A stretch of DNA of 64,000 nucleotides, taken from NCBI GenBank assembly GCA_033782935.1, contig JAWQEG010000369.1, positions 1,555,501 through 1,619,500 of the forward strand, given 5' to 3'. Positions 1 through 10,837 of this stretch are shown piece after piece (positions within the stretch are counted from its first letter, which is position 1; each line of letters begins with the position of its first letter). The position numbers and the translations under genes were made by a program. Under the pieces are notes generated by a model. It did no database searches, was not told the origin of the DNA, and was given only the letters and a program-made list of their open reading frames with translations. This stretch comes from Petrolisthes cinctipes. Taxonomy: Eukaryota; Arthropoda; Malacostraca; Decapoda; Porcellanidae.

Positions 1-1316
1 TAGAATATTTTCAAAATATAGGCTAAAAACAAGCTAAAAATCGATCTTTTAGGTGCCAAAAAGTCGATAACTCAAATTCAGTCCCAAAACACCCGAAAAT
101 TCGATATTTAGGGGTCCCAGAAGCGATCTGTACATGCCTACTCCGTGTTAGAGTATCTTCAAAATACATGCTCAAAACATACTGAAAATCGATCTTTTAG
201 GTGCACAAAAGTCGATATGTGCATGCAGCTTCAGTACCCGTTTATATCTCAAATTCAGGCTCAAAACACCCGAAAATTCAATATTTTGGGGTCCCAGAAG
301 CAATCTGTACATGCCTACTCAGTGTAGAGTATTTTCAAAATACAGGCCCAAAACATGCTGAAAATCGATATTTTAGATGCCCAAAGTCAATATGTGCATG
401 TATCTTCTGTACCCGTTTATATCTCAAATTCAGGCTCAAAACACCCGAAAATTCAATATTTTGGGGTCCCAGAAGCAATCTGTACATGCCTACACAGTGC
501 TAGAATATTTTCAAAATATAGGCTAAAAACATGCTAAAAATCGACATTTTAGGTGCCAAAAAATCGATATCTCAAATTCAGTCCCAAAACACCCGAAAAT
601 TCGATATTTAGAGGTCCCAGAAGGTATCTGTACATGCCTACTCCGTGTTAGAGTATTTCCAAAATACAGGCCAAAAACATACTGAAAATCGATCTTTTAG
701 GTGCCCAAAAGTCGATATGTGCATGCATCTTCTGTACCCGTTTATATCTCAAATTCTGGCCCTAAACACCCGAAAATTCGATATTTTGGGGTACCAGAAG
801 CGATCTGTACATGCCTACTCCGTGTTAGAGTATTTTCAAAATTCAGGCCCAAAACATGCTGAAAATCGATATTTTTGGTGCCCAAAGTCAATATGTGCAT
901 GTATCTTCTGTACCCGTTTATATCTCAAATTCAGGCTCAAAACACCCGAAAATTCAATATTTTTGGTTCCCAGAAGCAATATGTACAGTGATAGAATATT
1001 TTCAAAATATAGGCTAAAAACATGCTAAAAATCGATCTTTTAGGTGCCAAAAAGTCGATATCTCATATTCAGTCCCAAAACACCCGAAAATTCGATATTT
1101 AGGGGTCCCAGAAGCGATCTGTACATGCCTACTCCGTGTTAGAGTATTTTCAAAATACATGCTCAAAACATACTGAAAATCGATCTTTTAGGTGCACAAA
1201 AGTCGATATGTGCATGCATCTTCAGTACCCGTTTATATCTCAAATTCAGGCTCAAAACACCCGAAAATTCGATATTTTGGGGTCCCAGAAGCGATCTGTA
1301 CATGCCTACTCCGTGT
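1..1316 (+). repeat. Left-edge HOR units, 992-bp hexamer plus A1-B1
   Basis: The monomers are A1 1-148, B1 149-324, C1 325-500, A2 501-648, B2 649-825, C2 with the 10-bp deletion 826-991, A1 992-1139 and a B1/B2 hybrid 1140-1316. B1 lacks one T at its end (AGTGTAGAG). The segment 1-991 recurs almost unchanged at 6682-7672. Shared private bases are CAAGC and GATAAC in A1, GCAGCTTC in B1, ATTTCCAAAATAC in B2, GGTACCAG and GTGATAGAAT. Confidence 0.9.
826..991 (+). repeat. Truncated C2 monomer (10-bp deletion), type example of 21
   Basis: CTGTACATGCCTACTCAGTG is reduced to TGTACAGTG by loss of ten bases between two CA dinucleotides. C-based copies: 826, 5514, 7507, 11821, 13813, 15628, 18446, 29311, 33133, 43460, 44600, 46447, 47586, 49609, 57892, 60182 and 63298 (each 166 bp). 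B-based hybrids of 167 bp: 23269, 36776, 52251 and 54245. All are followed by a class A monomer. Confidence 0.9.
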
Positions 1317-1496
1317 TAGAGTATTTTCAAAATACAGGCCAAAAACATGCTGAAAATCGATATTTTAGATGCCCAAAGTCAATATCTGCATGTATGAAGC
1401 TTCTGTACCCGTTTATATCTCAAATTCAGGCTCAAAACACCTGAAAATTCAATATTTTGGGGTCCCAGAAGCAATCTGTACATGCCTACACAGTGC
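1317..1496 (+). repeat. 180-bp C1-like monomer with GAAG insertion
   Basis: This is a C1-type monomer with a B2-like CAGGCCAAAAACATGC start. Its ATATCTGCATGTAT block is followed by four extra bases (GAAG at 1396-1399) directly before CTTC, making the palindrome GAAGCTTC and a new HindIII-type site. The only other copy is 2146-2325. Confidence 0.88.
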
Positions 1497-2145
1497 TAGA
1501 ATATTTTCAAAATATAGGCTAAAAACATGCTAAAAATCGACATTTTAGGTGCCAAAAAATCGATATCTCAAATTCAGTCCCAAAACACCCGAAAATTCGA
1601 TATTTAGAGGTCCCAGAAGGTATCTATACATGCCTACTCCGTGTTAGAGTATTTTCAAAATACAAGCCAAAAACATACTGAAAATCGATCTTTTAGGTGC
1701 CCAAAAGTCGATATGTGCATGCATCTTCTGTACCCGTTTATATCTCAAATTCTGGCCCTAAACACCCGAAAATTCGATATTTTGGGGTCCCAGAAGCGAT
1801 CTGTACATGCCTACTCCGTGTTAGAGTATTTTCAAAATTCAGGCCCAAAACATGCTGAAAATCGATATTTTTGGTGCCCAAAGTCAATATGTGCATGTAT
1901 CTTCTGTACCCGTTTATATCTCAAATTCAGGCTCAAAACACCCGAAAATTCAATATTTTGAGGTCCCAGAAGCAATCTGTACATGCCTACACAGTGCTAG
2001 AATATTTTCAAAATATAGGCTAAAAACATGCTAAAAATCGACATTTTAGGTGCCAAAAAATCGATATCTCAAATTCAGTCCTAAAACACCCGAAAATTCA
2101 ATATTTAGAGGTCCCAGAAGGTATCTGTACATGCCTACTCCGTGT

Positions 2146-2325
2146 TAGAGTATTTTCAAAATACAGGCCAAAAACATGCTGAAAATCGATATTTTAGATG
2201 CCCAAAGTCAATATCTGCATGTATGAAGCTTCTGTACCCGTTTATATCTCAAATTCAGGCTCAAAACACCTGAAAATTCAATATTTTGGGGTCCCAGAAG
2301 CAATCTGTACATGCCTACTCAGTGC
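2146..2325 (+). repeat. Second 180-bp monomer with GAAG insertion
   Basis: It has the same private changes as 1317-1496, with the palindrome at 2225-2232. In the large-scale duplicate (around 21089-21441) the same place holds an ordinary B2-C2 pair of 353 bp. The 180-bp unit therefore replaced, or was replaced by, two monomers after the large duplication. The 173-bp difference accounts exactly for the change of offset from 18943 to 19116. Confidence 0.85.
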
Positions 2326-3150
2326 TAGAATATTTTCAAAATATAGGCTAAAAACATGCTAAAAATCGATCTTTTAGGTGCCAAAAAGTCGATATCTCAA
2401 ATTCAGTCCCAAACACCCGAAAATTCGATATTTAGGGGTCCCAGAAGCGATCTGTACATGCCTACTCCGTGTTAGAGTATTTTCAAAATACATGCTCAAA
2501 ACATACTGAAAATCGATCTTTTAGGTGCACAAAAGTCGATATGTGCATTCATCTTCAGCACCCGTTTATATCTCAAATTCAGGCTCAAAACACCCGAAAA
2601 TTCAATATTTTTGGGTCCCAGTAGCAATCTGTACATGCCTACTCCGTGTTAGAGTATTTTCAAAATTCAGGCCCAAAACATGCTGAAAATCGATATTTTT
2701 GGTGCCCAAAGTCAATATGTGCATGTATCTTCTGTACCCGTTTATATCTCAAATTCAGGCTCAAAACACCCGAAAATTCAATATTTTGGGGTCCCAGAAG
2801 CAATCTGTACATGCCTACTCAGTGCTAGAATATTTTCAAAATATAGGCTAAAAACATGCTAAAATTCGATCTTTTAGGTGCCAAAAAGTCGATATCTCAA
2901 ATTCAGTCCCAAAACACCCGAAAATTCGATATTTAGGGGTCCCAGAAGCGATCTGTACATGCTTACTCCGTGTTAGAGTATTTTCAAAATACATGCTCAA
3001 AACATACTGAAAATCGATTGTTTAGGTGCACAAAAGTCGATATGTGCATGCATCTTCTGTACCCGTTTATATCTCAAATTCAGGCTCAAAACACCCGAAA
3101 ATTCAATATTTTGGGGTCAAAGAAGCAATCTGTACATGCCTACTCAGTGT

Positions 3151-3327
3151 TAGAGTATTTTCAAAATACATGCTCAAAACATACTGAAAATCGATCTTTT
3201 AGGTGCCCAAAAGTCGATATGTGCATTAATCTTCAGCACCCGTTTATATCTCAAAATCAGGCTCAAAACACCCGAAAATTCAATATTTTGGGGTCCCAGA
3301 AGCAATCTGTACATGCCTACTCCGTGT
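3151..3327 (+). repeat. Extra B1-type monomer (TTAATCTTCAGCACCCG variant)
   Basis: This is a B1 monomer directly after another B1 (2974-3150). It has GGTGCCCAAAAG instead of the B1 GGTGCACAAAAG and the private GCATTAATCTTCAGCACCC. Counterparts with the same variants lie at 22267-22443 and 26447-26623. Confidence 0.85.
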
Positions 3328-4005
3328 TAGAGTATTTTCAAAGTTCAGGCCCAAAACATGCTGAAAATCGATATTTTTGGTGCCCAAAGTCAATATGTGC
3401 ATGTATCTTCTGTACCCGTTTATATCTCAAATTCAGGCTCAAAACACCCGAAAATTAAATATTTTGGGGTCCCAGAAGCAATCTGTACCTGCCTACTCAG
3501 TGCTAGAATATTTTCAAAATATAGGCTAAAAACATGCTATAAATCGATCTTTTAGGTGCCAAAAAGTCGATATCTCAAATTCAGTCCCAAAACACCCGAA
3601 AATTCGATATTTAGGGGTCCCAGAAGCGATATGTACATGCCTACTCCGTGTTAGAGTATTTTCTAAATACATGCTCAAACCATACTGAAAATCGATCTTT
3701 TAGGTGCACAAAAGTCGATATGTGCATGCATCTTCAGTACCCGTTTATATCTCAAATTCAGGCTCAAAACACCCGAAAATTCAATATTTTGGGGTCCCAG
3801 AAGCAATCTGTACATGCCTACTCCGTGTTAGAGTAATTTCAAAATACAGGCCAAAAACATACTGAAAATCGATCTTTTAGGTGCCCAAAAGTCGATATGT
3901 GCATGCATCTTCTGTACCCGTTTATATCTCAAATTCTGGCCCTAAACACCCGAAAATTCGATATTTTGGGGTCCCAGAAGCAATCTGTACATGCCTACAC
4001 AGTGC

Positions 4006-4157
4006 TAGAATATTTTCAAAATATAGGCTAAAATTTAACATGCTAAAAATCGACATTTTAGGTGCCAAAAAGTCGATATCTCAAATTCAGTCCCAAAACA
4101 ACCGAAAATTCGATATGTAGGGGTCCCAGAAGCGATCTGTACATGCCTACTCCGTGT
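4006..4157 (+). repeat. 152-bp class A2 monomer with 4-bp insertion
   Basis: It has CTAAAATTTAACATGC where other A monomers have CTAAAAACATGC, a gain of four bases, and ACAACCGAAAATTC instead of ACACCCGAAAATTC. Counterparts at 23938-24089 and 27803-27954 share both changes (with AAGATGC), so the insertion predates those duplications. Confidence 0.87.
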
Positions 4158-5679
4158 TAGAGTATTTTCAAAATACATGCTCAAAACATACTGAAAATCG
4201 ATCTTTTAGGTGAACAAAAGTCGATATGTGCATGCATCTTCAGTACCCGTTTATATCTCAAATTCATGCTCAAAACACCCGAAAATTCAATATTTTGGGG
4301 TCCCTGAAGCAATCTGTACATGCCTACTCCGTGTTAGAGTATTTTCAAAATACAGGCCAAAAACATACTGAAAATCGATCTTTTAGGTGCCCAAAAGTCG
4401 ATATGTGCATGCATCTTCTGTACCCGTTTATATCTCAAATTCTGGCCCTAAACACCCGAAAATTCCATATTTTGGGGTCCCAGAAGTGATCTGTACATGC
4501 TTACTCCGTGTTAGAGTATTTTCAAAATTCAGGCCCCAAACATGCTGAAAATTGATATTTTTGGTGCCCAAAGTCAATATGTGCATGTATCTTCTGTACC
4601 CGTTTATATCTCAAATTCAGACTCAAAACACTCGAAAATTCAATATTTTGGGGTCCCAGAAGCAATCTGTACGTGCCTACTCAGTGCTAGAATATTTTCA
4701 AAATATAGGCTAAAAACATGCTAAAAATCGATCTTTTAGGTGCCAAAAAGTCGATATCTCAAATTCAGTCCCAAAACACCCGAAAATTCGATATTTAGGG
4801 GTCCCAGAAGCGATCTGTACATGCCTACTCCGTGTTAGAGTATTTTCAAAATACATGCTCAAAACATACTGAAAATCGATCTTTTAGGTGCACAAAAGTC
4901 GATATGTGCATGCATCTTCAGTACCCGTTTATATCTCAAATTCAGGCTCAAAACACCCGAAAATTCAATATTTTGGGGTCCCAGAAGCAATCTGTACATG
5001 CCTACTCAGTGTTAGAGTATTTTCAAAATACAGGCCCAAAACATGCTGAAAATCGATATTTTAGATGCCCAAAGTCAATATGTGCATGTATCTTCTGTAC
5101 CCGTTTATATCTCAAATTCAGGCTCAAAACACCCGAAAATTCAATATTTTGGGGTCCCAGAAGCAATCTGTACATGCCTACACAGTGCTAGAATATTTTC
5201 AAAATATAGGCTAAAAACATGCTAAAAATCGACATTTTAGGTGCCAAAAAATCGATATATCAAATTCAGTCCCAAAACACCCGAAAATTCGATATTTAGA
5301 GGTCCCAGAAGGTATCTGTACATGCCTACTCCGTGTTAGAGTATTTTCAAAATGCAGGCCAAAAACATACTGAAAATCGATCTTTTATGTGCCCAAAAGT
5401 CGATATGTGCATGCATCTTCTGTACCCGTTTATATCTCAAATTCTGGCCCTAAACACCCGAAAATTCGATATTTTGGGGTCCCAGATGCGATCTGTACAT
5501 GCCTACTCCGTGTTAGAGTATTTTCAAAATTCAGGCCCAAAACATGCTGAAAATCGATATTTTTGGTGCCCAAAGTCAATATGTGCATGTATCTTCTGTA
5601 CCCGTTTATATCTCAAATTCAGGCTCAAAACACCCGAAAATTCAATATTTTTGGTTCCCAGAAGCAATATGTACAGTGC

Positions 5680-6681
5680 TAGAATATTTTCAAAATATAG
5701 GCTAAAAACATGCTAAAAATCGATCTTTTAGGTGCCAAAAAGTCGATATCTCAAATTCAGTCCCAAAACACCCAAAAATTCGATATTTAGGGGTCCCAGA
5801 AGCGATCTGTACATGCCTACTCCGTGTTAGAGTATTTTCAAAATACATGCTCAAAACATACTGAAAATCGATCTTTTAGGTGCACAAAAGTCGATATGTG
5901 CATGCATCCTCAGTACCCGTTTACATCTCAAATTCAGGCTCAAAACACCCGAAAATTCAATATTTTGGGGTCCCAGAAGCAATCTGTACATGCCTACTCA
6001 GTGTTAGAGTATTTTCAAAATACAGGCCCAAAACATGCTGAAAATCGATATTTTAGATGCCCAAAGTCAATATGTGCATGTATCTTCTGTACCCGTTTAT
6101 ATCTCAAATTCAGGCTCAAAACACCCGAAAATTCAATATTTTGGGGTTCCAGAAGCAATCTGTACATGCCTACACAGTGCTAGAATATTTTCAAAATATA
6201 GGCTAAAAACATGCTAAAAATCGACATTTTAGGTGCCAAAAAATCGATATCTCAAATTCAGTCCCAAAACACCCGAAAATTCGATATTTAGAGGTCCCAG
6301 AAGGTATCTGTACATGCCTACTCCGTGTTAGAGTATTTTCAAAATACAGGCCAAAAACATACTGAAAATCGATCTTTTAGGTGCCCAAAAGTCGATATGT
6401 GCATTTATCTTCTGTACCCGTTTATATCTCAAATTCTGGCCCTAAACACCCGAAAATTCGATATTTTGGGGTCCCAGAAGCGATCTGTACATGCCTACTC
6501 CGTGTTAGAGTATTTTCAAAATTCAGGCCCAAAACATGCTGAAAATCGATATTTTTTTTGCCCAAAGTCAATATGTGCATGTATCTTCTGTACCCATTTA
6601 TATCTCAAATTCAGGCTCAAAACACCCGAAAATTCAATATTTTGGGGTCCCAGAAGCAATCTGTACATGCCTACTCAGTGC
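5680..6681 (+). repeat. Hexamer copy X, repeated at 7673-8674 (offset 1993)
   Basis: Order A1-B1-C1-A2-B2-C2, 1002 bp. It shares CACCCAAAAATTCG in A1 and CATCCTCAGTACCCGTTTACA in B1 with the copy at 7673-8674. Differences include the all-T run in C2 near 6551 (ATATTTTTTTTGCCC), where the second copy has the normal TTTGGTGCCC. Confidence 0.88.
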
Positions 6682-7672
6682 TAGAATATTTTCAAAATAT
6701 AGGCTAAAAACAAGCTAAAAATCGATCTTTTAGGTGCCAAAAAGTCGATAACTCAAATTCAGTCCCAAAACACCCGAAAATTCGATATTTAGGGGTCCCA
6801 GAAGCGATCTGTACATGCCTACTCCGTGTTAGAGTATCTTCAAAATACATGCTCAAAACATACTGAAAATCGATCTTTTAGGTGCACAAAAGTCGATATG
6901 TGCATGCAGCTTCAGTACCCGTTTATATCTCAAATTCAGGCTCAAAACACCCGAAAATTCAATATTTTGGGGTCCCAGAAGCAATCTGTACATGCCTACT
7001 CAGTGTAGAGTATTTTCAAAATACAGGCCCAAAACATGCTGAAAATCGATATTTTAGATGCCCAAAGTCAATATGTGCATGTATCTTCTGTACCCGTTTA
7101 TATCTCAAATTCAGGCTCAAAACACCCGAAAATTCAATATTTTGGGGTCCCAGAAGCAATCTGTACATGCCTACACAGTGCTAGAATATTTTCAAAATAT
7201 AGGCTAAAAACATGCTAAAAATCGACATTTTAGGTGCCAAAAAATCGATATCTCAAATTCAGTCCCAAAACACCCGAAAATTCGATATTTAGAGGTCCCA
7301 GAAGGTATCTGTACATGCCTACTCCGTGTTAGAGTATTTCCAAAATACAGGCCAAAAACATACTGAAAATCGATCTTTTAGGTGCCCAAAAGTCGATATG
7401 TGCATGCATCTTCTGTACCCGTTTATATCTCAAATTCTGGCCCTAAACACCCGAAAATTCGATATTTTGGGGTACCAGAAGCGATCTGTATATGCCTACT
7501 CCGTGTTAGAGTATTTTCAAAATTCAGGCCCAAAACATGCTGAAAATCGATATTTTTGGTGCCCAAAGTCAATATGTGCATGTATCTTCTGTACCCGTTT
7601 ATATCTCAAATTCAGGCTCAAAACACCCGAAAATTCAATATTTTTGGTTCCCAGAAGCAATATGTACAGTGA
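6682..7672 (+). repeat. Second copy of segment 1-991 (offset 6681)
   Basis: This segment matches 1-991 monomer by monomer, including all private variants listed for 1-1316. One seen difference is TGTATATGCC near 7494 where the first copy has TGTACATGCC. It lies between two copies of one hexamer, 5680-6681 and 7673-8674, giving an X-Y-X arrangement with a 1993-bp period. Confidence 0.88.
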
Positions 7673-9992
7673 TAGAATATTTTCAAAATATAGGCTAAAA
7701 ACATGCTAAAAATCGATCTTTTAGGTGCCAAAAAGTCGATATCTCAAATTCAGTCCCAAAACACCCAAAAATTCGATATTTAGGGGTCCCAGAAGCGATC
7801 TGTACATGCCTACTCCGTGTTAGAGTATTTTCAAAATACATGCTCAAAACATACTGAAAATCGATCTTTTAGGTGCACAAAAGTCGATATGTGCATGCAT
7901 CCTCAGTACCCGTTTACATCTCAAATTCAGGCTCAAAACACCCGAAAATTCAATATTTTGGGGTCCCAGAAGCAATCTGTACATGCCTACTCAGTGTTAG
8001 AGTATTTTCAAAATACAGGCCCAAAACATGCTGAAAATCGATATTTTAGATGCCCAAAGTCAATATGTGCATGTATCTTCTGTACCCGTTTATATCTCAA
8101 ATTCAGGCTCAAAACACCCGAAAATTCAATATTTTGGGGTCCCAGAAGCAATCTGTACATGCCTACACAGTGCTAGAATATTTTCAAAATATAGGCTAAA
8201 AACATGCTAAAAATCGACATTTTAGGTGCCAAAAAATCGATATCTCAAATTCAGTCCCAAAACACCCGAAAATTCGATATTTAGAGGTCCCAGAAGGTAT
8301 CTGTACATGCCTACTCCGTGTTAGAGTATTTTCAAAATACAGGCCAAAAACATACTGAAAATCGATCTTTTAGGTGCCCAAAAGTCGATATGTGCATTTA
8401 TCTTCTGTACCCGTTTATATCTCAAATTCTGGCCCTAAACACCCGAAAATTCGATATTTTGGGGTCCCAGAAGCTATCTGTACATGCCTACTCCGTGTTA
8501 GAGTATTTTCAAAATTCAGGCCCAAAACATGCTGAAAATCGATATTTTTGGTGCCCAAAGTCAATATGTGCATGTATCTTCTGTACCCATTTATATCTCA
8601 AATTCAGGCTCAAAACACCCGAAAATTCAATATTTTGGGGTCCCAGAAGCAATCTGTACATGCCTACTCAGTGCTAGAATATTTTCAAAATATAGGCTAA
8701 AAACAAGCTAAAAATCGATCTTTTAGGTGCCAAAAAGTCGATAACTCAAATTCAGTCCCAAAACACCCGAAAATTCGATATTTAGGGGTCCCAGAAGCGA
8801 TCTGTACATGCCTACTCCGTGTTAGAGTATCTTCAAAATACATGCTCAAAACATACTGAAAATCGATCTTTTAGGTGCACAAAAGTCGATATGTGCATGC
8901 ATCTTCAGTACCCGTTTATATCTCAAATTCAGGCTCAAAACACCCGAAAATTCAATATTTTGGGGTCCCAGAAGCAATCTGTACATGCCTACTCCGTGTA
9001 GAGTATTTTCAAAATACAGGCCCAAAACATGCTGAAAATCGATATTTTTGGTGCCCAAAGTCAATATGTGCATGTATCTTCTGTACCCGTTTATATCTCA
9101 AATTCAAGCTCAAAACACCCGAAAATTCAATATTTTGGGGTCCCAGAAGCAATCTGTACATGCCTACTCAGTGCTAGAATATTTTCAAAATATAGGCTAA
9201 AAACATGCTAAAAATCGATCTTTTAGGTGCCAAAAAGTCGATATCTCAAATTCAGTTCCAAAACACCCGAAAATTCGATATTTAGGGGTCCCAGAAGCGA
9301 TCTGTACATGCCTACTCCGTGTTAGAGTATTTTCAAAATACATGCTCAAAACATACTGAAAATCGATCTTTTAGGTGCACAAAAGTCGATATGTGCATGC
9401 ATCTTCTGTACCCGTTTATATCTCAAATTCAGGCTCAAAACACCCGAAAATTCAATATTTTGGGGTCCCAGAAGCAATCTGTACATGCCTACACAGTGCT
9501 AGAATATTTTCAAAATATAGGCTAAAAACATGCTAAAAATCGACATTTTAGGTGCCAAAAAATCGATATCTCAAATTCAGTCCCAAAACACCCGAAAATT
9601 CGATATTAAGAGGTCCCAGAAGGTATCAGTACATGCCTACTCCGTGTTAGAGAATTTTCAAAATATAGGCCAAAAACATACTGAAAATCGATCTTTTAGG
9701 TGCCCAAAAGTCGATATGTGCATGCATCTTCTGTACCCGTTTATATCTCAAATTCTGGCCATAAACACCCGAAAATTCAATATTTTGGGGTCCCAGAAGC
9801 GATCTGTACATGCCTACTCCGTGTTAGAGTATTTTCAAAATTCAGGCCCAAAACATGCTGAAAATCGATATTTTTGGTGCCCAAAGTCAATATGTGAATG
9901 TATCTTCTGTACCCGTTTATATCTCAAATTCAGGCTCAAAACACCCGAAAATTCAATATTTTAGGGTCCCAGAAGCAATCTGTAGTCAGTGC

Positions 9993-10140
9993 TAGAATAT
10001 TTTCAAAATATAGGCTAAAAACATGCTAAAAATCGATCTTTTAGGTGCCAAAAAGTCGATATCTGAAATTCAGTCCCAAAACACCCGAAAATTCGATATT
10101 TAGGGGTCTCAGAAGCGATCTGTACATGCCTACTCCGTGT
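9993..10140 (+). repeat. Class A1 monomer, 148 bp
   Basis: A1 starts TAGAATATTTTCAAAATATA. It has AATCGATCTTTTAGGTGCC, AAAAAGTCGATAT, a TTAGGGGTCCCAGAAGCGAT block and a CTCCGTGT end. Compared with B it lacks exactly 29 bp just after GATAT, a segment bounded by ATAT on both sides in the longer monomers. Its length is close to the 147 bp of a nucleosome core. Confidence 0.92.
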
Positions 10141-10317
10141 TAGAGTATTTTCAAAATACATGCTCAAAACATACTGAAAATCGATCTTTTAGGTGCACAA
10201 AAGTCGATATGTGCATGCATCTTCAGTACCCGTTTATATCTCAAATTCAGGCTCAAAACACCCGAAAATTCAATATTTTGGGGTCCCAGAAGCAATCTGT
10301 ACATGCCTACTCAGTGT
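10141..10317 (+). repeat. Class B1 monomer, 177 bp
   Basis: B1 is recognised by AATACATGCTCAAAACATAC, GGTGCACAAAAGTCG, ATCTTCAGTACCCG, CAGGCTCAAAACACCCG, ATTCAATATTTTGGGG and an ACTCAGTGT end. The hand-counted GC content is 66 of 177. The length is divisible by three, so frames persist across it and produce spurious ORFs. Confidence 0.92.
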
Positions 10318-10493
10318 TAGAGTATTTTCAAAATACAGGCCCAAAACATGCTGAAAATCGATATTTTAGATGCCCAAAGTCAATATGTGCATGTATCTTC
10401 TGTACCCGTTTATATCTCAAATTCAGGCTCAAAACACCCGAAAATTCAATATTTTGGGGTCCCAGAAGCAATCTGTACATGCCTACACAGTGC
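10318..10493 (+). repeat. Class C1 monomer, 176 bp
   Basis: C1 is recognised by AATACAGGCCCAAAACATGC, TCGATATTTTAGATGCCC, AAAGTCAATATGTGCATGTA, ATTCAATATTTTGGGG and a CTACACAGTGC end. It is one base shorter than B because of a lost A in the run before GTC. Confidence 0.92.
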
Positions 10494-10641
10494 TAGAATA
10501 TTTTCAAAATATAGGCTAAAAACATGCTAAAAATCGACATTTTAGGTGCCAAAAAATCGATATCTCAAATTCAGTCAAAAAACACCCGAAAATTCGATAT
10601 TTAGAGGTCCCAGAAGGTATCTGTACATGCCTACTCCGTGT
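10494..10641 (+). repeat. Class A2 monomer, 148 bp
   Basis: A2 shares the 29-bp deletion with A1. It differs by AATCGACATTTTAGG, AAAAAATCGATAT, TTAGAGGTCCCAGAAGGTAT and a CTCCGTGT end. This copy carries a CAGTCAAAAAACACCCG variant that is shared with the unit at 12486 and marks the 1992-bp duplication. Confidence 0.92.
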
Positions 10642-10818
10642 TAGAGTATTTTCAAAATAGAGGCCAAAAACATACTGAAAATCGATCTTTTAGGTGCCCA
10701 AAAGTCGATATGTGCATTCATCTTCTGTACCCGTTTATATCTCAAATTCTGGCCCTAAACACCCGAAAATTCGATATTTTGGGGTCCCAGAAGCGATCTG
10801 TACATGCCTACTCCGTGT
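10642..10818 (+). repeat. Class B2 monomer, 177 bp
   Basis: B2 is recognised by CAGGCCAAAAACATACTG, GGTGCCCAAAAGTCG, ATCTTCTGTACCCG, TCTGGCCCTAAACACCCG, ATTCGATATTTTGGGG, AGAAGCGAT and a CTCCGTGT end. This copy has the AATAGAGGCC variant, shared only with 12634-12810 and 31954-32130. Confidence 0.92.
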
Positions 10819-10822
10819 TAGA

Positions 10823-10837
10823 GTATTTTCAAAATTC
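10823..10837 (+). repeat. 15-bp dyad at monomer start (GTATTTT-C-AAAATTC form)
   Basis: Positions 5-19 of each monomer form a hairpin-like dyad around a central C. The form is GTATTTT/AAAATAC in B1, B2 and C1, and ATATTTT/AAAATAT in A1 and A2, so the outermost pair changes from G-C to A-T while symmetry is kept. In C2, as here, one pair is lost (AAAATTC). The dyad recurs in almost every monomer of the window. Confidence 0.75.

Larger units (their letters stand above)
2326..5336 (+). repeat. Irregular HOR block with B-B neighbours
   Basis: Monomer order: A1 2326 (147 bp), B1 2473, C2 2650, A1 2826, B1 2974, B1 3151, C2 3328, A1 3504, B1 3652, B2 3829, A2 4006 (152 bp), B1 4158, B2 4335, C2 4512, A1 4688, B1 4836, C1 5013, A2 5189. 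The strict A-B-C order is broken by two directly adjacent B pairs and by a B2 running straight into A2. The block is copied at 21442-25268 and again at 25622-29133. Confidence 0.9.

Noticed and set aside
6536..6718. T-run in C2 (ATATTTTTTTTGCCC near 6551) as a terminator for a small RNA
   Set aside because: It is a single-copy substitution of GG by TT in one monomer. No tRNA-like or other RNA-gene box is upstream.
10232..10240. TATA-like TTTATATC in B and C monomers as a promoter
   Set aside because: It is expected by chance in AT-rich DNA, lies at the spacer between half-units, and has no associated gene or initiator that I can support.
10435..10460. CENP-B box-like sequence on the - strand (around CGAATTTTCGGGT)
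   Set aside because: The mammalian box needs TTCG, seven bases with A at the fifth, then CGGG. Here ATCG lies one base too close to CGGG and the required A is T. In B1 and C the CG is also lost (TTCAATATT).
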